Source: Hyphomicrobiales bacterium (GTDB taxonomy: Bacteria > Pseudomonadota > Alphaproteobacteria > Rhizobiales > Rhizobiaceae). From it: a stretch of 56,450 bases of DNA. Shown here piece after piece: positions 7,610 to 15,728 of the stretch. The position numbers and the translations under genes were made by a program. The notes under the pieces were generated by a model. It saw only the letters and a list, made by a program, of their open reading frames with translations. It searched no databases and was not told where the DNA came from. Every line of letters begins with the position of its first letter. Position 1 is the first letter of the stretch. The stretch spans positions 1 to 56,450 of the forward strand of contig UBYX01000052.1 of NCBI GenBank assembly GCA_900469955.1. Reading direction: 5' to 3'.

Positions 7610-9349
7610 ATGCATAGCTTCGCTGACTTCTTCAGGAGGTTCGGGTGGCCGGAAAACAGGGGACGGACGCCGTTCTGCATCGGCCATCGCGGCGCCAGCG
7701 GGTACGAACGGGAAAATACGCTCGCCGCTTTCCGCCGAGCCGCCGAGCTCGGCGCCGAGATGTGGGAGCTCGATACCCAGATGACCGCCGACGGGGTGGT
7801 CGTCGTCTCGCATGACGAACATCTGGAGCGGGTATTCGGCAAGGACGTATTTGTTTCGCAGATGAGCTTTGCCGAACTTCGCGCGAGCGTGCCTGATGTG
7901 CCAAGCTTCGAGGAGGTGGCGGCGCTTGGTCGGACGACCGGCTGCGGGCTTTATGTGGAGCTCAAACGGCCCGGCACCGGGCCCGTCTGCTGGCAGCATC
8001 TGAAAGAGATGAACCAGCGCTTTGCCTGCCTCGGCTCGTTCGACGTGCAGCAGGTACGTGAATTGCGAGAGCTGGGCTGCGACTTTCCGCTTTCCGTGCT
8101 GATCCGCGTCGGTCACGATCCGCATCTGCTGGGCGAGGAATCGGGCGCCGACATCCTGCATCTCTGCTGGGAAGAGGCGAGTGACACGCCGCAGGAATTC
8201 GTCACCGAGGAACTGATCGCAAAGGCTTTTTCCGCCGGTAAGGAGATCGTGCTGTGGCACGAAGAGCGCTCGGATGTGTTGAAGGACATCATGGCACTGC
8301 CGGTCCTCGGCATCTGTACCGACCTGCCTGACCTGATGCGTTCAAAGGAGCCGAACGGACCGATCAGGGAGCAGCGTCGCGTCACCTCCTTCGACGTGGC
8401 ACGGGCGGCCGGCGTCTCCCGCGCGGCCGTTTCTCGGGCGTTTACGCCGGATGCCAGCGTCTCGGAGAAGACCCGCGAGAAGGTTTATCAGGCCGCAAGA
8501 GAGCTCGGCTATCGGGTCAACTATCTCGCCCGCAGTCTGACGAACAAGCGGTCCGATTTCGTCGGGCTCGTCGCCGCCGGGCTCGACAACCCCTTCCGCA
8601 CCCAGCAACTCGAACATCTGGCCCGGGCACTGATTGCTCGCAACTACCGCCCCATCCTGCTGCCGACCTCCAAGGAGGCGGATACGTCGACCGTCATCGG
8701 GCAGCTGCTGCATTACGCGGTCTCCGGCGTGATCGTCACCTCGGACGCGCCACCCTCTCATATCTGCGAGGAATGCGCCGCCGAAGGCGTGCCGATCGTG
8801 CTGATCAACAAGGGCGAGGATTTCCCTTTCGTCGACCGGGTCGTCTCCGATGACCGGATGTCGGGTTATACCGCGGCCGACCATTTGCTCGCAGCCGGTG
8901 CAACAAAGCTCGCGGTCCTTGCTGGGACGGGCGTCTCCTATTCCTCGCGTCGCCGCGCAGAAGCGTTCCAGAGCCGCTGCACAAGCCTTGGCATCGATGC
9001 GCCGCTGATACCCGTCGCGATCAACGACTACAGGCACGGTCATGAGGCGGTCGAGAGGCTTCTGGATCTCAGGATAGACGGTCTCTTTTCGGTCAATGAC
9101 TACATGGGCTGCGGCGTCCTCGACGGGCTTTCTAGGGCGGGAATCAGCTACGGAACGGTGAAGGTCATCGGTCACGACGACATTCCCCAGGCAAGCTGGA
9201 CCGCCTATGACCTCACCACTTTCGTCCAGCCCTGCGAGGTACAGGCGGAGCAGGTGATCGACCTCCTTACCAGCCGCATGTCCGATCCGGATGCGGTCTC
9301 GCGGGTGGAATTCACGCCCGTGACGTTGATCAAAAGAAGAAGTGCATAG
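7610..9349 (+). CDS. Glycerophosphodiester phosphodiesterase fused to a LacI-family regulator
   Basis: A 579-residue two-part protein. Residues about 20-245 are a GDPD barrel with the full catalytic signature: HRG at 26-28, ENT at 35-37, WELD with Glu53 and Asp55, His68 in SHDE, then a YVELK strand and a closing CTDLPDLM motif. Residues about 257-579 are a complete LacI regulator: N-terminal helix-turn-helix RVTSFDVARAAGVSRAAVSR, hinge, and periplasmic-binding-like effector domain from about 315. The frame is open without interruption through the junction, so this is a genuine fusion in the sequence as given. A free UgpQ-like GDPD would occupy this operon position in ugpBAECQ. The enzyme half should hydrolyse a phosphodiester to an alcohol and a phosphomonoester; the regulator half could sense substrate or product and control the operon. 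I do not know a characterised example. Confidence 0.85.
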   Translation: MHSFADFFRRFGWPENRGRTPFCIGHRGASGYERENTLAAFRRAAELGAEMWELDTQMTADGVVVVSHDEHLERVFGKDVFVSQMSFAELRASVPDVPSFEEVAALGRTTGCGLYVELKRPGTGPVCWQHLKEMNQRFACLGSFDVQQVRELRELGCDFPLSVLIRVGHDPHLLGEESGADILHLCWEEASDTPQEFVTEELIAKAFSAGKEIVLWHEERSDVLKDIMALPVLGICTDLPDLMRSKEPNGPIREQRRVTSFDVARAAGVSRAAVSRAFTPDASVSEKTREKVYQAARELGYRVNYLARSLTNKRSDFVGLVAAGLDNPFRTQQLEHLARALIARNYRPILLPTSKEADTSTVIGQLLHYAVSGVIVTSDAPPSHICEECAAEGVPIVLINKGEDFPFVDRVVSDDRMSGYTAADHLLAAGATKLAVLAGTGVSYSSRRRAEAFQSRCTSLGIDAPLIPVAINDYRHGHEAVERLLDLRIDGLFSVNDYMGCGVLDGLSRAGISYGTVKVIGHDDIPQASWTAYDLTTFVQPCEVQAEQVIDLLTSRMSDPDAVSRVEFTPVTLIKRRSA

Positions 9350-10186
9350 ATGGCATCCGCATTCGATATCTCTTCCCTGAAGGCCCGCGCCGAAGCTGCC
9401 ATCTCGATCGCCCGGCAGGTTGGCCAGGAGGCCGCCGTTTTCCGGGCCGAAGCTCTGCCGGACATGCTTGGCATCGAGAACAAGGGCCTGCAGGATTTTG
9501 TGACCGTGGCCGACAGGCGAGCCGAACTGGCGATCCGCACGACATTGTTCCAGGAGTTCCGACAGGATTCCTTCATGGGCGAAGAGGGTGGCGGCCATGA
9601 AGGGGCGGGAGTGGGTGAGGGCGGCACCTGGGTGGTAGATCCGATCGACGGTACGACCAATTTCATTCGCGGCTTTCGTCATTGGGGCGTGTCGATCGCC
9701 TTTGTCGCTGGCGATAGGATCCTGATTGGTGTGATCTACGACGCAGCCCAGGACAGGGTGTTTCACGCGATCCATGGGCAGGGCGCCTTCAAGGAAGGCA
9801 CACCGATCGCTGCCGCCAAAACGAGCGACCCCTCCCATGCGATCGCCATCCTCGGTCACTCCCGGCGCACCGACTTTGAGGATTATCTCACCGTTTCCCG
9901 CAAGCTCTACGAGCGCGGCATCGACTATCGCCGAATGGGGGCTGCGGCGATCGGCCTGGTCCGTGTCGCGGAAGGTATATCCGACCTTTATTACGAACGG
10001 CATTTGTCTGCCTGGGACATGCTGGCCGGCATGCTCATTGCCGCGGAGGCGGGCGCGGCGGTTTCCATCCCGCCCCTTGAAAAATTGCTTCGGCAAGGCG
10101 GACCGGTGATGGCTTGTTCGCCTCAACTGGCCGATGAATTCGCATTCCTGCTCGAGATCGAGGATTTCTCCGCCGCAGCGTCGTGA
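9350..10186 (+). CDS. Inositol-monophosphatase-family phosphatase
   Basis: A 278-residue Mg2+-dependent phosphatase of the IMPase/FBPase/CysQ fold. The metal-binding signature WVVDPIDGTTNF is at residues 94-105, and the second signature AWDMLAGMLI (Trp222, Asp223) is in the C-terminal half. A GEEGG segment upstream supplies the conserved metal-ligand Glu. The start codon directly follows the stop of the GDPD-LacI gene. The likely job is to remove the phosphate from the monoester made by the phosphodiesterase, as AccG does after AccF in agrocinopine breakdown. The substrate (sugar phosphate, inositol phosphate or glycerol phosphate) cannot be read from the sequence. Confidence 0.87.
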   Translation: MASAFDISSLKARAEAAISIARQVGQEAAVFRAEALPDMLGIENKGLQDFVTVADRRAELAIRTTLFQEFRQDSFMGEEGGGHEGAGVGEGGTWVVDPIDGTTNFIRGFRHWGVSIAFVAGDRILIGVIYDAAQDRVFHAIHGQGAFKEGTPIAAAKTSDPSHAIAILGHSRRTDFEDYLTVSRKLYERGIDYRRMGAAAIGLVRVAEGISDLYYERHLSAWDMLAGMLIAAEAGAAVSIPPLEKLLRQGGPVMACSPQLADEFAFLLEIEDFSAAAS

Positions 10187-10282
10187 CTGGCGGGCATCAA
10201 GATGGATTGACCGCGACCGCTGTCGGGTCAATGTATAGGAGGGGATCGTTGATCCTTCCCATACCTCTGCCAAGTGACGTTC

Positions 10283-11317
10283 ATGCCCCTACGAGACCAA
10301 AAGAAAAGCCGCGTAACGCTCCTCGATGTGGCGCGTCACGCCAATGTTTCGCGTGCGACCGCTTCGCTTGTCATCCGCAAGAGCCCGCTGGTCGGAAGCG
10401 AAACCAGAGCGCGGGTCGAAGAGGTCATGCGCAAACTCGGCTATGTCTACAACATGGGCGCTGCACGCCTTCGCGCAGAACGCAGTCACACCGTTGGCGT
10501 CATCGTCCCCAACCTCACCAATCCGTTTTTTGCCGAATTGCTCTCCGGTATCGAGGCAATGATCGACGACGCAGGTCTGGTGGTCATCCTGGCCAATAGC
10601 GGCGATCTGGTCGAGCGGCAGGACGCGGTGATGCAGCGAATGCGGGAGCACGGCGTCGATGGCGTTATCTTGTGTCCCGCGGCAGGGACCGAACCCACGT
10701 ATCTGCGACGTGCCACGGAATGGAACCTGCCGCTTGTGCAGGTCCTGCGCCATATTTCCGACGAAGCGGATTATGCGGGCGTGGATTATGCCGACGGGAT
10801 GCATCAGGCAGTCGATTATCTGGTATCGCTTGGCCATCATCGCATCGCCTTTGCCGTCCACGGCCCGATCCATTCGGCCTATCACGAGCGCATCAGCGGC
10901 TTTGGCGAGGCAATGCGATCGCATGGCCTGGGCGCGGATAGGATCATCCGCGTGCCGAACCAACTTGGCGAGATCGCCGATTCCGCAAATCTCCTCCTCA
11001 ATCACTCTGAACCGCCGACCGCGGTCATCTGTTTCAATGACGTCATAGCGCTTGGTCTCTCGGCCGGGCTTTACGACTGCGGGGTCAGGATAGGCTCGGA
11101 TTTTTCGCTGATCGGCTTCGACGACGTTACCGACGCAGAGGCAATGCGGCCGCGGCTCACATCCGTTTCGACTGCGCCGGCGACCATTGGCGGGAATGCT
11201 GCCCGGCTGCTCCTGAACCGGTTGCTGGATCCGCTCCGGCCCCCGGAAAAAATCGTGCAGCAAACACAACTCCACATACGTCAGTCCTGCGGGCCCGCGA
11301 TGATCGCCGCGATCTGA
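10283..11317 (+). CDS. LacI-family transcriptional regulator
   Basis: A 344-residue LacI/GalR regulator. The helix-turn-helix RVTLLDVARHANVSRATAS sits at the N-terminus, the hinge reaches RSHTVGVIVPNLTNPFF near residue 65, and a periplasmic-binding-like effector domain with the usual IGFDD motif follows. GTG 10274 is an alternative start. A strong AGGAGGGG lies at 10237-10244, about 38 bases before the ATG. The gene follows the phosphatase gene by 96 bp and precedes an amino-acid-type ABC operon by about 108 bp. A perfect 16-bp LacI-type palindrome lies in the downstream gap, so I infer that it controls that operon rather than the phosphodiester operon, which has its own fused LacI domain. 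Confidence 0.88.
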   Translation: MPLRDQKKSRVTLLDVARHANVSRATASLVIRKSPLVGSETRARVEEVMRKLGYVYNMGAARLRAERSHTVGVIVPNLTNPFFAELLSGIEAMIDDAGLVVILANSGDLVERQDAVMQRMREHGVDGVILCPAAGTEPTYLRRATEWNLPLVQVLRHISDEADYAGVDYADGMHQAVDYLVSLGHHRIAFAVHGPIHSAYHERISGFGEAMRSHGLGADRIIRVPNQLGEIADSANLLLNHSEPPTAVICFNDVIALGLSAGLYDCGVRIGSDFSLIGFDDVTDAEAMRPRLTSVSTAPATIGGNAARLLLNRLLDPLRPPEKIVQQTQLHIRQSCGPAMIAAI

Positions 11318-11353
11318 CGCGATTAAATCCGGTTGACGCAAGGGCGAAAAGAT

Positions 11354-11369
11354 TTTAGATCGATCTAAA
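11354..11369. promoter_or_regulatory. Perfect 16-bp palindrome, probable LacI operator
   Basis: TTTAGATCGATCTAAA is perfectly palindromic with a central CG, the usual layout of LacI/GalR operators. It lies between the LacI gene and the amino-acid ABC operon. TTGACG at 11333-11338 upstream could be a -35 that would place the -10 inside the palindrome, as expected for repression. The first gene's start (TTG 11426) is 57 bp downstream. Confidence 0.7.
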
Positions 11370-11425
11370 TGCATTTCTGTCGCAGAGGAGCGATGGATGT
11401 CCGGCATGATTGGGGAGGACCCAAG

Positions 11426-12094
11426 TTGTATAATTTCAACTTCGAGCCCGTGCTTGCGGGATCCGATCAGCTGCTGATCGGCGCTTGGCTGACGATCCAG
11501 CTTTCCTGTGCGGCAATGATCCTGGGGCTGATCGTCTCGATCCTTTGCGCCGCCGGCAAGACCTCCGGCATTGCGCCACTGCGATGGGTGATTGACGCCT
11601 ATATCGAGATCATCCGCAACACTCCCTTCCTGGTGCAGATTTTCTTCATCTTCTTCGGCCTGCCGTCACTCGGCCTGCGCCTTTCGCCGAACAGCGCCGC
11701 GCTCCTGGCATTGGTTGTTAATTTCGGCGCCTACGGCACCGAAATCATCCGCGCCGGTATCGAGTCGATCCAAAAGGGACAGGTGGAGGCGGGTACCGCG
11801 CTCGGTCTCTCGAAACTTCAGATTTTCCGTTACATCATCGTGAAACCGGCGCTGCGCACCGTTTATCCGGCACTGACCAGCCAGTTCATTTACCTGATGC
11901 TGACCTCGAGCGTCGTTTCGGCGATCTCTGCCGACGATCTGGCTGCCGCCGGCAATGACCTCCAGTCGGCGACATTCGCGAGCTTCGAGGTGTATATCGT
12001 CATCACCCTCATGTATCTCGCCATGTCGGTTGGCTTCTCGGCAGTCTTCTCCGTCATCGAGAAGGCTGCCTTCAAGTATCCGCTGAGCCGATAG
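11426..12094 (+). CDS. Polar amino-acid-type ABC transporter permease 1
   Basis: A 222-residue permease of the HisM/GlnP family. The family signature is present: YIEIIRNTPFLVQIFF in the periplasmic-facing segment and AGTALGLSKLQIFRYIIVKPAL as the EAA coupling loop. I place the start at TTG 11426 (YNFNFEPVLAG follows) because GGGGAGG at 11413-11419 is spaced correctly. The in-frame ATG at 11369 would put extra residues before the usual N-terminus and would overlap the palindrome. It is followed by a second permease, a binding protein and an ATPase. Confidence 0.85.
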   Translation: MYNFNFEPVLAGSDQLLIGAWLTIQLSCAAMILGLIVSILCAAGKTSGIAPLRWVIDAYIEIIRNTPFLVQIFFIFFGLPSLGLRLSPNSAALLALVVNFGAYGTEIIRAGIESIQKGQVEAGTALGLSKLQIFRYIIVKPALRTVYPALTSQFIYLMLTSSVVSAISADDLAAAGNDLQSATFASFEVYIVITLMYLAMSVGFSAVFSVIEKAAFKYPLSR

Positions 12095-12104
12095 GAGTGG
12101 CGTT

Positions 12105-12764
12105 ATGCTGATCAGACCCTTCGGCTGGAACGAATTCTGGATCATCGTGATGGCGGCGCAGTGGACGATCGCGCTGTCGGCGATCGCTTTCGCTGGCGGC
12201 GGCATCGGTGGCCTCTTCATCGCTCTTGCGCGCGTGTCGGACTCCACGTGGCTGCGTCTTCTTGCGACCGGTTTCATCCGGATCTTTCAGGGAACGCCGC
12301 TCCTGATGCAGCTCTTCCTGGTTTTCTTCGGCATGAACATCCTGGGCTTTGCGATCAATCCCTGGCTTGCGGCCGCGGTCGCTCTGACGCTGCATGCCAG
12401 CGCCTTCCTTGGCGAAATCTGGCGCGGCTGCATCGAAGCGGTACCGCCCGGGCAACGGGAAGCGGCGACGGCACTTGGCCTGCGCTACTATAATCGTATG
12501 CGCTATATCCTCCTGCCGCAGGCATCCCGCATCGCCGTGGCGCCGACAGTCGGTTTTCTCGTACAGCTCATCAAGGGAACGTCGCTCGCAGCGATCATCG
12601 GCTTCACCGAACTCACCCGTCAGGGCCAGATTATCAACAATGCGACCTTCAGCCCGTTCATGGTGTTCGGAACGGTCGCAGCGGTCTATTTCGTGTTGTG
12701 CTGGCCGCTGTCGGTGCTGGCGCGGCGCATGGAAACAAGATTTTCCCGAGCAACGGCTCGTTGA
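12105..12764 (+). CDS. Polar amino-acid-type ABC transporter permease 2
   Basis: A 219-residue partner of the preceding permease, with the same family marks: IRIFQGTPLLMQLFLVFFG and an EAA loop REAATALGLRYYNRMRYILLP. AGGAG at 12093-12097 precedes ATG 12105. The two permeases probably form a heterodimer. The substrate may be an amino acid or a related small acid, judged from family and neighbours only. Confidence 0.87.
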   Translation: MLIRPFGWNEFWIIVMAAQWTIALSAIAFAGGGIGGLFIALARVSDSTWLRLLATGFIRIFQGTPLLMQLFLVFFGMNILGFAINPWLAAAVALTLHASAFLGEIWRGCIEAVPPGQREAATALGLRYYNRMRYILLPQASRIAVAPTVGFLVQLIKGTSLAAIIGFTELTRQGQIINNATFSPFMVFGTVAAVYFVLCWPLSVLARRMETRFSRATAR

Positions 12765-12816
12765 GCGGGACCCGAGCCGGGGGGAGGAACCCGGCACAAC
12801 AGAAAAGGGTAGGAAA

Positions 12817-13620
12817 ATGAACATTTCTAGACGCATGGCAATGGCTGCAATCGGAGCAGGCCTGATGGTCGGCGCGATGGCTTCGACGGTCTCGGCGCAG
12901 ACGGTCGAAAGCATCAAGTCCGCGGGGACCGTCAAGATCGGCATGCTGGTCGACTTCCCGCCCTTCGGTATCATGAACACCTCCAACGAACCGGATGGTT
13001 ATGACGCTGACGTCGCAAAATTGCTCGGCAAGGAATTCGGCGTGAAGGTGCAGATCGTTCCGGTCACCGGCCCGAACCGCATCCCGTATCTCCAAAGCAA
13101 CCAGGTCGATCTGCTCGTCGCTTCGCTCGGCATCACCGAGGAACGCGCCAAAAGCGTCGACTTCTCGCAGCCCTATGCCGGCATCTCGATCGGCGTCTTC
13201 GGGGCGAAGGATACTGCGGTCTCCAAGCCCGAAGATCTGTCGGGCAAGACGATCGGCGTTGCGCGAGCTTCCACGCAGGACACCGGCGTTACCAAGATCG
13301 CTCCGAAGGACGCCAAGATCCAGCGCTTCGACGACGACGCCAGTGCGGTTCAGGCTCTCCTGTCCGGCCAAGTCGAGTTGATCGGCGTTTCGAACGTTGT
13401 CGCAGCTCAGATCGAAAAAGCCGCGCCCGGCCGCTTCGACCAGAAAATCCAGCTCAGCCAGCAGGTTCAGGGCATCGCGGTGCGCAAGGGTTCGACAGAG
13501 CTCCTGGCGGCGATCAATGCCTTCGTCGAAAAAGTGAAGGCGAATGGCGAACTCAACAAGATCCACGAGAAGTGGCTTGGAGCGCCGCTGCCGGATTTCG
13601 TTGCCGGAGCCAAGAAGTAA
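12817..13620 (+). CDS. Amino-acid-type ABC transporter substrate-binding protein
   Basis: A 267-residue periplasmic receptor of solute-binding family 3. A signal peptide (MNISRRMAMAAIGAGLM to VSAQ, about 28 residues) precedes the typical mature start VKIGMLVDFPPFGIMN. The conserved DLLVASLGITEERAKSVDFSQPY and GKTIGVARAST segments form the amino-acid pocket in this family. ATG 12817 has AGGGTAGGAAA just upstream. The intercistronic gap also holds a 6-bp hairpin (GCCGGG 12776-12781, CCCGGC 12790-12795). The ligand is unknown. Confidence 0.88.
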   Translation: MNISRRMAMAAIGAGLMVGAMASTVSAQTVESIKSAGTVKIGMLVDFPPFGIMNTSNEPDGYDADVAKLLGKEFGVKVQIVPVTGPNRIPYLQSNQVDLLVASLGITEERAKSVDFSQPYAGISIGVFGAKDTAVSKPEDLSGKTIGVARASTQDTGVTKIAPKDAKIQRFDDDASAVQALLSGQVELIGVSNVVAAQIEKAAPGRFDQKIQLSQQVQGIAVRKGSTELLAAINAFVEKVKANGELNKIHEKWLGAPLPDFVAGAKK

Positions 13621-13642
13621 GACGTGAAGGGGAGTTCCTCGC

Positions 13643-14422
13643 ATGAATGAAGTAAATGCAAACGCATCGGCGGCAGACGTGCGGGGAGCTTCCGATCTGG
13701 CCGTTCGCATGGAAGGCGTCAACAAATGGTATGGCGAATTCCACGCGCTCAAGAATATCGAACTCGCGGTCAAACGCGGAGAGCGGATCGTCATCTGCGG
13801 TCCTTCGGGCTCCGGCAAGTCGACATTGATCCGCTGCATCAACCAGCTTGAGACGATCAAGACCGGCCGGATCGTTGTCGATGGTCATGATCTCACCGCA
13901 GGCGGGAAGAATGTCGATATCGTGCGGCAGGAGACCGGCATGGTCTTCCAGCAGTTCAACCTTTTCCCGCACATGACGGTTCTGGAAAATTGCACGCTGG
14001 CGCCGATGAAGGTTCGCGGCGTTTCCAAGGCTGAGGCGGACAAGACCGCCCGCAAATTCCTTGAACGCGTGCGCATTCCCGAGCAGGCGGAGAAATACCC
14101 GGCCCAGCTTTCCGGCGGCCAGCAGCAGCGCGTGGCAATCGCCCGCGCGCTTTGCATGAACCCCAAGATCATGCTTTTCGATGAACCCACGTCGGCACTC
14201 GATCCGGAAATGGTCAAGGAAGTGCTGGACACGATGATCGACCTTGCGAAGGAAGGCATGACCATGCTCTGCGTCACGCACGAGATGGGCTTTGCCCGCC
14301 AGGTCGCCGACCGGGTCATCTTCATGGATCGGGGCGAGATTCTGGAAATGGGCACGCCCGACGAATTCTTCGCTAACCCGAAGAATGAACGGCTGAAGAC
14401 TTTCCTCGGCCAGATCTCCTGA
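13643..14422 (+). CDS. Amino-acid-type ABC transporter ATPase
   Basis: A 259-residue ATPase of the GlnQ/HisP group. Walker A is GPSGSGKST, followed by the Q-loop VFQQFNLFPHMTVLEN, signature LSGGQQQRVAIARAL, Walker B IMLFDEPTSALDPEM and switch CVTHEMGFARQVADR. The N-terminus has about 20 extra residues rich in Asn/Ala before the first strand. AGGGGAG is upstream. It completes the four-gene importer and is followed within 32 bp by a dehydrogenase gene. Confidence 0.9.
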   Translation: MNEVNANASAADVRGASDLAVRMEGVNKWYGEFHALKNIELAVKRGERIVICGPSGSGKSTLIRCINQLETIKTGRIVVDGHDLTAGGKNVDIVRQETGMVFQQFNLFPHMTVLENCTLAPMKVRGVSKAEADKTARKFLERVRIPEQAEKYPAQLSGGQQQRVAIARALCMNPKIMLFDEPTSALDPEMVKEVLDTMIDLAKEGMTMLCVTHEMGFARQVADRVIFMDRGEILEMGTPDEFFANPKNERLKTFLGQIS

Positions 14423-14454
14423 GCGGCGTTCAATTCGAAAACGGAGTTTCTGAC

Positions 14455-15390
14455 GTGAAACCAGACATCCTTCTCGTCGAACCGATGATGCAGTTCATCG
14501 AGGACAAACTTGACGCGGCCTATACGGTGCATCGGATGTACGAACCGGGCGAGGAAGCGTCGCTTGAAGCCGCCCTCCCAAGGATCCGTGCGGTCGCGAC
14601 CGGGGGCGGCTCGGGCATTGCAAATGAATGGATCGAAAGGCTGCCCGCCCTCGGGGTGATTGCCATCAACGGCGTCGGAACGGACAAGGTCGATCTCGGA
14701 TTTGCGCGCAGCCGCAATATCGACGTCACCACCACGCCCGGAGTGTTGACCGACGATGTGGCAGACACGGGCATTGCCCTGATGCTTGCGGTTCTGCGGC
14801 ATGTTGCAAAGGGCGACGCCTTTGTACGCGACGGGCGCTGGGGCAGGGAACCCTTTCCGCTCGGCCATAGCCCCAAAGGAAAGCGTATCGGGATCCTCGG
14901 CCTTGGCCAGATCGGCAAGGCGTTCGGCCGCCGTGCGGAAGCTTTCGGCATGTCGGTACGCTACTGGAACCGGTCGCCGGTCAAGGACACGACCTGGAAG
15001 TCCTGCTCTTCCCCGGTGGCACTTGCGGAAGACAGCGATGTGCTCTGCGTCATCATCGCGGCGACCGCCGAGACCCGTGACATCGTCAATGCCGAGGTGC
15101 TGAAGGCGCTTGGATCAGAGGGGCTCCTGATCAATATCGCCCGTGGAACCGTCGTCGACGAGGATGCGTTGCTCGCCGCCCTCAACGACGGAACGATCGC
15201 CGGGGCTGGCCTCGACGTTTTCGTCAATGAACCAAACATCCGCCAAGAGTTCTTTTCCGCGCCCAACACCGTGCTGATGCCGCATCAAGGCAGCGCGACG
15301 GTGGAGACCCGCGTGGCCATGGGGGAATTGGTGCTCGCCAATCTCGCTGCCCATTTCGCCGGCGAAAAACCTCCGACCACCGTCAACTGA
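14455..15390 (+). CDS. D-2-hydroxyacid dehydrogenase (glyoxylate/hydroxypyruvate reductase-like)
   Basis: A 311-residue NAD(P)-dependent dehydrogenase. The Rossmann motif GLGQIG is at 149-154 and the catalytic set is complete: Arg230 in NIARGT, Glu259 in NEP and His277 in MPHQGS. The start is GTG 14455, preceded by ACGGAG. It interconverts 2-oxo acids and D-2-hydroxy acids. Its place directly after an amino-acid-type importer and under the same likely LacI control suggests it acts on the imported compound or on its deaminated 2-oxo acid. Exact substrate and cofactor preference are not evident. Confidence 0.86.
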   Translation: MKPDILLVEPMMQFIEDKLDAAYTVHRMYEPGEEASLEAALPRIRAVATGGGSGIANEWIERLPALGVIAINGVGTDKVDLGFARSRNIDVTTTPGVLTDDVADTGIALMLAVLRHVAKGDAFVRDGRWGREPFPLGHSPKGKRIGILGLGQIGKAFGRRAEAFGMSVRYWNRSPVKDTTWKSCSSPVALAEDSDVLCVIIAATAETRDIVNAEVLKALGSEGLLINIARGTVVDEDALLAALNDGTIAGAGLDVFVNEPNIRQEFFSAPNTVLMPHQGSATVETRVAMGELVLANLAAHFAGEKPPTTVN

Positions 15391-15404
15391 GCGGGACAAA
15401 ACCA

Positions 15405-15728
15405 ATGATCGTTCGACAAGCCTTTTTCGAAGGCACCGTCCATTCCGGCAAGGAAGACAGGTTCAGGGCCTATGTCGCCGAAAAGCTGATGCCGATGTGG
15501 CTCGCTTTTCCCGGTGTCAAGGAAGTGCGCGTGCTCTACAATTTTGAGCGTGACGATGGCGCGCCGTCCTACCCGATGGTGCTCTCCACCATGTATGAAA
15601 GCCGCGAAGCGCTCGCCGCGGCGCTTCAGTCGCCGGTTCGGTATGAGAGCCGCGAGTTGACCAAAGGCCTGATGGAGATGTTCGAGGGGCATATCCACCA
15701 CCACGTCTTCGATCTCGCATTGAGTTGA
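15405..15728 (+). CDS. EthD/ABM-like dimeric alpha-beta barrel protein
   Basis: A 107-residue protein predicted to form a ferredoxin-like dimeric alpha-beta barrel (EthD or antibiotic-biosynthesis-monooxygenase type). It has alternating strands and helices, with the pattern FPGVKEVRVLYNF and a His-rich end GHIHHHVFDL. It follows the hydroxyacid dehydrogenase by 14 bp, so it is probably the last gene of that operon. Such small proteins can be oxygenases, lyases or stress-associated proteins; I cannot choose. It ends exactly one base before the convergent AraC gene ends. Confidence 0.65.
   Translation: MIVRQAFFEGTVHSGKEDRFRAYVAEKLMPMWLAFPGVKEVRVLYNFERDDGAPSYPMVLSTMYESREALAAALQSPVRYESRELTKGLMEMFEGHIHHHVFDLALS

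Noticed and set aside
10207..10255. Promoter and operator (GGATC-GTT-GATCC) just before the LacI gene
   Set aside because: The repeat is short (5-bp arms) and the possible -35/-10 spacing is poor; not listed as a feature.
6686..10273. Long minus-strand open frames of 524 and 643 codons (6686-8260 and 8342-10273)
   Set aside because: They lie opposite genes with clear domains on the plus strand, have no recognisable motifs or ribosome sites, and are expected antisense shadows in GC-rich DNA.
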